Positions 1 through 4,839 of a stretch of 5,486 nucleotides of DNA are shown piece by piece. The notes beneath the pieces are model-generated. The model searched no databases and had not been told where the DNA came from. It saw only the letters and a program-made list of their open reading frames with translations. The stretch lies in NCBI GenBank assembly GCA_009702945.1, contig WLGZ01000067.1, positions 1 to 5,486 on the forward strand, given 5' to 3'. Made by a program: the position numbers and the translations under genes. This DNA comes from Actinomycetota bacterium (GTDB lineage: Bacteria > Actinomycetota > Actinomycetes > S36-B12 > UBA5976). Numbering within the stretch: position 1 is the stretch's first letter; every line of letters starts with the position of its first letter.

Positions 1-580
1 GACCCAGACCCTTTGGTAGCGCGAAGTATGCAGTTAGTGCTGCAAGGCTAAGGGTTGCCGCATAAACAAAGAATGGTGCGCGGATACTCAAGCCCACAAC
101 TAATCCACCAACAGCCGGACCGGCTAGACCTCCGAATAAGAAGCCACCTTGGTAAGTGCTGGCTGCCCGGCCACGATGTGCGCCATCAACTGTGCGCAGC
201 AGCAAAGACATAGATGAAACTGTGAACATTGCTGAGCCCGTGCCACCAATGCCTCGAAGAAAAATCAGTTGTTCAAAAGTTTGAGAAAAGCCAGCCAAGG
301 CGCTGGAAAGCGAAACAATACTTAGTCCAATCCAAAGTACGCTTCGTTCGCCAAATTTGTTTACCAACCAACCGCTAGGCGCGGCACTAACAAATCGCAT
401 CAGAGCAAAAACACTGATTACTGAACTGGCAGCGAAAGCTGAGACTTCAAAAGTTTGGGCAAACACCGGAATGATCGGGGCAACAATTCCAAATCCAAGT
501 GCGACACAAAACGCGACAGCAGTTAGTACGGCAACTTCACTAGGAAGGTCTTTAAAGTATCGATCGAGTAATTTGCGCAT
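1..580 (-). CDS. MFS transporter, drug:H+ antiporter-like (N-terminal half, partial at left edge)
   Basis: An inner-membrane transporter of the major facilitator superfamily; substrate unknown. The visible 193 residues begin MRKLLDRYFK and form about six hydrophobic helices (roughly residues 15-41, 50-70, 82-98, 104-127, 142-165, 168-188), which is the N-terminal six-helix bundle. MFS motif A lies in the TM2-TM3 loop (GWLVNKFGER, residues 70-79), a motif B-like RGIGGTGSAM at 109-118, and a motif C-like GGLAGPAVGG at 150-159. Motif C is typical of H+-coupled antiporters such as the DHA1 drug exporters, so efflux is more likely than uptake; this is family inference. Family members are about 400 residues, so the C-terminal half lies beyond the window. 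The ATG start lies 2 nt after the threonine dehydratase stop, with no clear Shine-Dalgarno sequence, suggesting translation by coupling to the upstream gene. Exporting an amino acid or a related compound is possible but unproven. Confidence 0.88.
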   Translation of the reverse strand, partial: MRKLLDRYFKDLPSEVAVLTAVAFCVALGFGIVAPIIPVFAQTFEVSAFAASSVISVFALMRFVSAAPSGWLVNKFGERSVLWIGLSIVSLSSALAGFSQTFEQLIFLRGIGGTGSAMFTVSSMSLLLRTVDGAHRGRAASTYQGGFLFGGLAGPAVGGLVVGLSIRAPFFVYAATLSLAALTAYFALPKGLG

Positions 581-582
581 GT

Positions 583-1794
583 CTAGTAGTAAGTCACAAT
601 TTCAAAGCCATTAGCAACAATCTGAGCCAAGATCTGGTCACGATGTTCGAAGCCACGAGTTTCAAGTTCAAGTTCAACGTCAACTTCACTGATTGCCAAT
701 GCTGGATTCATGCGAGTGTGTGAAGTTTGAATGATGTTGGTCCCGAGTTCGGCCACACAAGCTAAAAGTTTTGCAAGCGATCCTGGCTGGTCGCTCAATC
801 TAACTTGCACCATCAAGAATCTGCCTGAGGTTGCTAGGCCAGTTCGTAAAACCCGGCTAAGTAGTAGTGGATCAATGTTGCCACCGGATAGAGACGCAAC
901 CACTGGACCATCAAAAGAATCTGGATCGTCGAGGATGGCTGCAACTGCTGCAATACCACCAGCCTCAACCTGTAGCTTGCTGCGTTCCAAAGTTAGTAGC
1001 AGTGCGCGTGCCAGTGAGGCTTCACTAACAGTTCTAATCTCATCAACATGCTGCTGAATGATTTTGAATGGAACATCGCCCGGTTTTCCAACCGCAATAC
1101 CGTCAGCCATAGTTGACATTTTTGGCAGCATTTGTGGTGAGCCAGCAGCCAGTGATGGTGGGTAAGCGGCAGCCATTTCGGCTTGAACCCCGATCACTTT
1201 AATGTCTGGGCGCAAACTCTTAATTGCCAGCGCAGTTCCAGCTAGCAAACCACCACCACCAGTACAGACGACGACAGTTTTGACGTCAGGGTTTTGCGCC
1301 AAGATCTCTAGGCCCATAGTGCCTTGCCCCGCAACAATGTGTTCGTGATCAAACGGGTGAATAAATACCGCACCGGTTTCATCTGAGAACGCGCTGGCAG
1401 ACATTAGTGCTTCGTCAATTGTCTTGCCAGCAAAAATCACGTCGGCACCGTAGCCAAGTGTTGCTTGGTACTTTGGCAGAGTTGCACCTTCTGGCATGAA
1501 GATAGTTGCTTTGATTCCAAGAATCTGGGCGGCAAGTGCAACACCTTGGGCATGATTTCCAGCACTTGCGGCAACCACACCTTTACTTCGTTGCTCTGAA
1601 GTTAATCGAGCAATTCGGTTATACGCACCGCGAATTTTAAAGGACCCAGCTCGCTGAAGATTTTCACACTTGAATGTGACATCGACTCCGTACTTCTTTT
1701 CAATCCAGCCTGCGCTGATTGAGGGAGTCTTTTTGATTACGCCATCCAATAACTTGGCTGCGTCATTTATGTCTTCAAGAGTTACGGGCTGCAC
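583..1794 (-). CDS. ilvA: Threonine dehydratase (threonine ammonia-lyase), single ACT domain form
   Basis: A cytoplasmic PLP enzyme that deaminates L-threonine to 2-oxobutanoate and ammonia, the first committed step towards isoleucine; some relatives act catabolically. The 403 residues begin with the fold type II PLP domain: SFKIRGA at 51-57 with the Schiff-base lysine K53, the SAGNHAQG loop at 77-84, the phosphate-binding GGGGLLAG at 179-186, and SGGN at 303-306. A C-terminal ACT domain covers about 327-403 (DQPGSLAKLLACVAELGTNI at 335-354). The length matches the roughly 400-residue class with one ACT domain, not the E. coli IlvA of about 514 residues with a tandem regulatory region. The ACT domain suggests allosteric control by an amino acid, but whether isoleucine or valine binds cannot be told. 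The start codon is GTG and no strong Shine-Dalgarno precedes it. An MFS gene follows 2 nt downstream, and a DrrAB-type exporter lies divergently upstream. Biosynthetic versus catabolic role is unresolved. Confidence 0.95.
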   Translation of the reverse strand: MQPVTLEDINDAAKLLDGVIKKTPSISAGWIEKKYGVDVTFKCENLQRAGSFKIRGAYNRIARLTSEQRSKGVVAASAGNHAQGVALAAQILGIKATIFMPEGATLPKYQATLGYGADVIFAGKTIDEALMSASAFSDETGAVFIHPFDHEHIVAGQGTMGLEILAQNPDVKTVVVCTGGGGLLAGTALAIKSLRPDIKVIGVQAEMAAAYPPSLAAGSPQMLPKMSTMADGIAVGKPGDVPFKIIQQHVDEIRTVSEASLARALLLTLERSKLQVEAGGIAAVAAILDDPDSFDGPVVASLSGGNIDPLLLSRVLRTGLATSGRFLMVQVRLSDQPGSLAKLLACVAELGTNIIQTSHTRMNPALAISEVDVELELETRGFEHRDQILAQIVANGFEIVTYY

Positions 1795-1876
1795 TGGTCA
1801 ATATTGGCACGCCTTGGCCTAACAATCTAATTCCCTTGAATATTGCGTGACCTAATCCACACATTTAAAAGTGCAG

Positions 1877-1915
1877 ACTGGTACCAGTGGGATTTTCGCT
1901 TAATTCCCACTGGTA
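1877..1915. promoter_or_regulatory. Candidate operator or leader hairpin: nested palindromes
   Basis: A perfect 11-bp inverted repeat: TACCAGTGGGA at 1882-1892 and its complement TCCCACTGGTA at 1905-1915, with a 12-nt spacer. The left arm also forms a perfect 12-bp palindrome ACTGGTACCAGT at 1877-1888, so ACTGGT occurs three times within 39 bp. As DNA this resembles a binding site for a dimeric repressor (TetR-type regulators often control DrrAB-like pumps, but no regulator gene is in view). If transcribed, it could fold into an 11-bp stem. No T-run follows, and it lies between divergent starts, so a terminator is unlikely. Confidence 0.55.
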
Positions 1916-1917
1916 AG

Positions 1918-1943
1918 TTAAGGGTATTGAGTAACACCCTTAA
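1918..1943 (+). promoter_or_regulatory. Second dyad just ahead of the exporter ribosome binding site
   Basis: A perfect 8-bp inverted repeat, TTAAGGGT at 1918-1925 and ACCCTTAA at 1936-1943, that can continue past one A/C mismatch into TT/AA with a GAGT loop. It starts 2 nt after the preceding dyad and ends 14 nt before the start codon. Its last two bases (1942-1943) are also the first two of the likely Shine-Dalgarno AAGGA, so an RNA stem here could partly hide the ribosome binding site. An 8-bp repeat of this kind is expected by chance once or twice in a window this size; position is what makes it notable. Confidence 0.4.
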
Positions 1944-1946
1944 GGA
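1942..1946 (+). promoter_or_regulatory. Ribosome binding site of the ABC ATPase gene
   Basis: AAGGA lies 11 nt before the ATG at 1958, slightly farther than ideal. A weaker AGG at 1950-1952 is 5 nt from the start and could contribute. The site supports the chosen ATG and abuts the dyad at 1918-1943. Confidence 0.45.
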
Positions 1947-1957
1947 TTTAGGCGAAC

Positions 1958-2956
1958 ATGACACTGGCAATCAAGGCATCCGGATTGGCGAAAGCTTACG
2001 GAGATGTAGTTGCACTTAATGGAATCGATATCGAAGTTGAGCAAGGCACTGTCCTTGGACTTCTGGGACCTAACGGTTCAGGTAAAACCACCACGGTAAG
2101 AATTCTGGCCACCTTACTTCAAGCCGACAGTGGCACCGCCAGCGTTGGTGGCTTTGATGTTGCAACTCAGCCAGACGAAGTCCGCAGCGTCATCGGACTA
2201 ACCGGACAGTACGCAGCCGTTGATGAGTACCTCACCGGACGGGAAAATCTAGAACTTTTTGGACGCCTATTTCACTTAAGCAAGTTCGATGCAGCCAAGC
2301 GCGCAGCTGAACTTCTTGACCGCTTTGATTTGTCCGATGCAGCAGATCGCGGAATCAAAGGTTACTCGGGCGGTATGCGTCGACGCCTAGACTTAGCGGC
2401 ATCCCTTATCGGTCGTCCAAATGTTTTGTTCCTAGACGAACCAACTACTGGTCTTGATCCACGTAGCCGTCAAGGTATGTGGGAAGTTATTGAAGATTTG
2501 ATTTCAGAAGGCACGACAGTTTTACTAACAACTCAGTACTTAGAAGAAGCAGATCAACTCGCGAATCGAATTGTTGTTTTGGATCATGGCAATGTAATTG
2601 CTAAGGGAACTTCTAACGAGCTTAAATCTCAAGTTGGCGGTGACCGCATCGAGATTGTTGTTGAATCAGCGGGAGATGTAGCGAATGCTGCAGCTTTGAT
2701 TCAGGAATTTGGATCAGCTCCAGCGATTACTGAAGATTTAACAAAGACCATTTTGTTACCAGTTGCTGGTGGATCAACTGCGATCGTAAACATAGTTCGC
2801 AAGCTTGACGAGAACAAGATCTCGATCGCCGACATTGCGCTACGCCGACCAACTCTTGATGACGTTTTCTTGAGCTTGACTGGTCATGCAACCGAAAATA
2901 CTGAAGAAGTGTCCAAGCCTGCCAAGGGCCGACGTGGACGAAAGGCTAGGAGCTAA
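1958..2956 (+). CDS. ABC exporter ATP-binding protein, DrrA (daunorubicin resistance) family
   Basis: The nucleotide-binding subunit of an ABC-2 type exporter, acting on the cytoplasmic face of the membrane with the permease encoded next. In its 332 residues are Walker A GPNGSGKTT (37-45), Q-loop Q84, signature YSGGM (136-140), Walker B VLFLDEP (156-162) and the D-loop GLDP (165-168). At the switch position, where most ABC ATPases have His, there is Gln (Q193 in TTQYLEEAD), a hallmark of the DrrA group. The C-terminal RRPTLDDVFLSLTGH (296-310) is also DrrA-like and is thought to contribute to subunit assembly. A basic tail, KGRRGRKARS, ends the protein. Length matches DrrA, about 330. Its stop lies 2 nt before the permease ATG. 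The two dyads upstream suggest regulated expression. Substrate is not predictable; a hydrophobic drug, lipid or secondary metabolite is likely from the family. Confidence 0.95.
   Translation: MTLAIKASGLAKAYGDVVALNGIDIEVEQGTVLGLLGPNGSGKTTTVRILATLLQADSGTASVGGFDVATQPDEVRSVIGLTGQYAAVDEYLTGRENLELFGRLFHLSKFDAAKRAAELLDRFDLSDAADRGIKGYSGGMRRRLDLAASLIGRPNVLFLDEPTTGLDPRSRQGMWEVIEDLISEGTTVLLTTQYLEEADQLANRIVVLDHGNVIAKGTSNELKSQVGGDRIEIVVESAGDVANAAALIQEFGSAPAITEDLTKTILLPVAGGSTAIVNIVRKLDENKISIADIALRRPTLDDVFLSLTGHATENTEEVSKPAKGRRGRKARS
2948..2952 (+). promoter_or_regulatory. Ribosome binding site of the ABC permease gene
   Basis: AGGAG sits inside the last codons of the ATPase gene, 6 nt before the permease ATG at 2959. 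This well-placed site fixes the permease start and indicates efficient expression from the shared transcript. Confidence 0.75.
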
Positions 2957-2958
2957 TC

Positions 2959-3807
2959 ATGAGTACTTTGACAACAGATTCAGTCAAGGAAGTTACGGCA
3001 CCACGTCCTCGCTTTGGTTGGTTGATTACTGACAGCATTTCAGTTTCCCGCAGGCACTTACTGAAAATCACCCGGGTTCCAGAATCACTGTTCTTTGCTT
3101 TGATTCAGCCCGTTATGTTTGTTTTGCTTTTTGCATTTGTATTCGGTGGCGCAATTGACGTTGGCCCAGGTGGAGCTCAGGCTTACCGCGAATACTTGAT
3201 TCCGGGAATTTTGGCTCAGACCGTTATGTTCGCGGTCGCTGGAATCACAGTTGGAATTACCGAAGATGCCAGCAAGGGAATTATGGATAGATTCCGTTCC
3301 TTGCCGATGCGCCCAGGTGCGGTTTTAACTGGACATACTTTGGCTTCGTTGCTTCAGAACATTCTGGTAATCGCGATTCTTTCGATCACAGGTTTAGCTG
3401 TTGGCTGGAGAATTCATAATGGTTTCTCGGATGCCGCTTTGGCTTACTTGATGTTTGCCTCGTTTGCATACGCAATTACTTGGGTTGGCGCCTGGATTGG
3501 GCTACATATGCCAAACTCTGAAGTTGCTGGCACCGCGGGCTTAGCTTGGATTTTCCCATTTACTTTTGCATCCAACATCTTTACGCCGGTCGCAACAATG
3601 CCAGGTTGGTTACAACCATTCGTGCTGTGGAATCCGGTTTCATGTTTAGCGCTTGCGGCTCGTCAGTTGTTTGGAAACCCAACACCATTACTTGGAGATT
3701 CATTCCCGGAGCGCTACCCAGTTCAGCTTTCGTTCGCGTACTGCTTCTTGCTGTTAGCGATTTTTGCACCGCTAGCTGTGCGCGCATTCAAAACGCGTAA
3801 TAAGTAG
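2959..3807 (+). CDS. ABC-2 type exporter permease, DrrB family
   Basis: The membrane subunit that pairs with the DrrA-like ATPase encoded 2 nt upstream; the pair would assemble as a dimer of dimers in the inner membrane and export a hydrophobic compound. The 282 residues fit the DrrB/ABC-2 length. A cytoplasmic N-terminus of about 44 residues is followed by about six hydrophobic segments (roughly 45-65, 80-101, 126-150, 158-182, 190-210, 257-276). The stretch after the second segment, DASKGIMDRFRSLPMRPGAV (103-122), is a conserved ABC-2 cytoplasmic loop that likely contacts the ATPase. The loop MPGWLQPFVLWNPVS (214-228), with its NP, is typical of the family's last extracytoplasmic region. 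The gene ends in TAG, only 2 nt from the convergent greA stop, so any terminator must lie inside greA. No regulator or extra subunit follows on this strand. Confidence 0.93.
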   Translation: MSTLTTDSVKEVTAPRPRFGWLITDSISVSRRHLLKITRVPESLFFALIQPVMFVLLFAFVFGGAIDVGPGGAQAYREYLIPGILAQTVMFAVAGITVGITEDASKGIMDRFRSLPMRPGAVLTGHTLASLLQNILVIAILSITGLAVGWRIHNGFSDAALAYLMFASFAYAITWVGAWIGLHMPNSEVAGTAGLAWIFPFTFASNIFTPVATMPGWLQPFVLWNPVSCLALAARQLFGNPTPLLGDSFPERYPVQLSFAYCFLLLAIFAPLAVRAFKTRNK

Positions 3808-3809
3808 TC

Positions 3810-4292
3810 TTACGGAACGTAAAGTTCCGCAGAAACAATAACGATGCGAAGTGTTTTACCTGAAGGTGTCTCGTAAGAGATTTCAGCGCCAACTTCTTGA
3901 TTAAGTACGGCCGCACCCATTGGGCTAGTAGGCGAGTAGACGTCAATAGAAGTATGCGCAGCTTCTTCACGTGACCCAAGCAGGAATGTTTCGGTGTCAT
4001 CTAAATCTGGGAAGTTAACGGTTACAACCATGCCTTGGGAGACAATGCCTTCTTCAATTTCAGGGGTTCCAATTTGAGCAGCTTCAAGCATCTTTGTTAG
4101 CTGGCGAACGCGACCTTCATTCTTACCTTGCTCTTCTCGAGCTGCGTGATAGCCACCGTTTTCTTTTAAGTCGCCTTCTTCGCGAGCGGCAGTAATACGT
4201 GCCTTAATCTCTTCGCGAAATTCGCCACTGCGATGCTCAAGCTCAGCTTTGAGTCGATCGTATGCCTCTTGCGTCAACCAAACTTCGTTCAT
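3810..4292 (-). CDS. greA: Transcription elongation factor GreA
   Basis: GreA enters the secondary channel of backtracked RNA polymerase and stimulates cleavage of the extruded RNA 3' end, rescuing stalled elongation. The 160 residues show the N-terminal antiparallel coiled coil (about 1-75) with the tip sequence EEGDLKENGGYHAAREEQG (38-56); the acidic tip residues D41 and E44, which coordinate the catalytic Mg2+ in E. coli GreA, are kept. The C-terminal FKBP-like domain covers about 80-160, with SPTSPMGAAVLNQEVGAEIS (120-139) matching the family. Length is normal. There is no Shine-Dalgarno before the ATG; the upstream DUF4307 gene ends 20 nt earlier, and a four-codon frame (ATG at 4303-4301) ends in TGA overlapping the greA ATG, so reinitiation may feed the start. 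The gene is probably cotranscribed with the DUF4307 gene, as in mycobacteria, and converges on the ABC permease gene. Confidence 0.96.
   Translation of the reverse strand: MNEVWLTQEAYDRLKAELEHRSGEFREEIKARITAAREEGDLKENGGYHAAREEQGKNEGRVRQLTKMLEAAQIGTPEIEEGIVSQGMVVTVNFPDLDDTETFLLGSREEAAHTSIDVYSPTSPMGAAVLNQEVGAEISYETPSGKTLRIVIVSAELYVP
3813..3829. terminator. Weak candidate bidirectional hairpin at the convergent gene ends
   Basis: CGGAAC (3813-3818) and GTTCCG (3824-3829) form a perfect 6-bp stem with a 5-nt loop, entirely inside the last codons of greA (Glu-Leu-Tyr-Val-Pro) and just after the permease stop. It is placed where a shared terminator would be needed, but neither strand has a T-run after it and a stem this short is common by chance. 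Listed as a possibility only. Confidence 0.25.
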
Positions 4293-4312
4293 TCGATAGA
4301 CATTACGCGTAT

Positions 4313-4792
4313 TTAGCTAGTTGGTGCGACTCCAGGCGCGACCTGCTCAGGAATTTTCACTCCCGGTGGGAAATTTGCTGGGGGAACCCGCATATTTTGG
4401 GAGTTTGAGCAGCCAAGCACTTCTGCCAATACCGCCTGACCATTTGTAGTCAATGGGTAGGTGATCTGCTCGTAATCACTGCCGCCAGCCACAGTTACCG
4501 TTGCATATCCGACATCAGTACGGGAGATATCTTGCGCTCGAACTACGCAATAAGTAGTGAGTTCTGGACCGCGTGCTAATTCCCAGGTCACATTGACTTG
4601 AGTTGGTGAAACAATTTCGAACGTTAAGAGCTGGGCGCTGACGCTTGGATTCTGTTGGCGAAACGCAGCGTAAGCCAGGCTTCCCGAAACTACGCCAGCA
4701 ATCAAGATGCCAACCAATACTGGAATCACACGCCTGCGGCGCACACCATATCTAAGTTTGATGTGCTCTGGAAGGTTTGAATTGTTTGGCAT
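4313..4792 (-). CDS. DUF4307 family membrane-anchored protein
   Basis: A small actinobacterial protein of unknown function, recognised from its layout and from its place between greA and divergent mca, matching Rv1081c in M. tuberculosis. With the start at 4792 it has 159 residues: a cytoplasmic head with a basic RRRR (18-21), one transmembrane helix at about 22-43, then an outward domain. That domain has YCVVRAQDISRTDVGYATV (81-99), a beta-rich stretch typical of the family, and two cysteines, C82 and C128, that could form a disulfide outside the membrane. The tail is Pro-rich (137-159). The frame is open upstream to an ATG at 4846, but the ATG at 4792 is preferred: it is preceded by GGAGG 4 nt away, avoids overlap with mca, and puts the basic residues next to the helix. 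It is likely the first gene of an operon with greA. No function should be assigned. Confidence 0.82.
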   Translation of the reverse strand: MPNNSNLPEHIKLRYGVRRRRVIPVLVGILIAGVVSGSLAYAAFRQQNPSVSAQLLTFEIVSPTQVNVTWELARGPELTTYCVVRAQDISRTDVGYATVTVAGGSDYEQITYPLTTNGQAVLAEVLGCSNSQNMRVPPANFPPGVKIPEQVAPGVAPTS

Positions 4793-4839
4793 ACTCCCTC
4801 CAGAATACGTCCTTGATCTAGATAGTGGAGAATAGAGGC
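4793..4839. promoter_or_regulatory. Divergent promoter region, DUF4307-greA / mca
   Basis: Only 47 bp separate the two start codons. Centred in it is the palindrome ATCTAGAT (4816-4823). Read leftward, TATCTA (4824-4819) could be a -10 for the DUF4307-greA unit, with TTGTGC (4848-4843, inside mca) as -35 at 18-nt spacing. Read rightward, TAGATA (4819-4824) could be a -10 for mca, giving a very short leader, but no -35 is visible. Ribosome binding sites are GGAG at 4827-4830 for mca (9 nt from ATG) and GGAGG at 4801-4797 for the DUF4307 gene. Promoter boxes are tentative; the ribosome binding sites are clearer. Confidence 0.4.

Larger units (their letters stand above)
1795..1957. promoter_or_regulatory. 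Divergent intergenic regulatory region, ilvA / ABC exporter
   Basis: These 163 bp must hold the promoters of ilvA (leftward) and the drrAB-like operon (rightward). The half-site ACTGGT (or its complement ACCAGT) occurs four times in or at the edge of the region: 1793-1798 (over the ilvA GTG), 1877-1882, 1883-1888 (inverted) and 1909-1914. Two dyads at 1882-1915 and 1918-1943 are listed separately. Possible promoter elements are weak: for the exporter TTGCGT at 1843-1848 with TTTAAA at 1864-1869 (15-nt spacer), which would put transcription start near the first dyad; for ilvA TAGATT read leftward at 1829-1824 without a convincing -35. Promoter assignments are guesses; the repeats are read directly. 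Confidence 0.6.

Noticed and set aside
731..1057. Plus-strand open frame of 108 codons inside ilvA
   Set aside because: It lies antisense to a threonine dehydratase with intact motifs, has a low-complexity Ser/Thr/Pro-rich composition, and shows no recognisable domain.
1882..1915. The 11-bp stem as an intrinsic terminator
   Set aside because: It lies between two divergent genes, so no coding transcript needs to end there, and no T-run follows the stem on either strand.
3793..4310. The 9-mer ACGCGTAAT in opposite orientations on both sides of greA (3793-3801 plus, 4310-4302 minus)
   Set aside because: Many inverted 9-mer pairs are expected by chance in 5.5 kb, and neither copy has the flanking duplications or extra homology expected of a mobile or recombination element.
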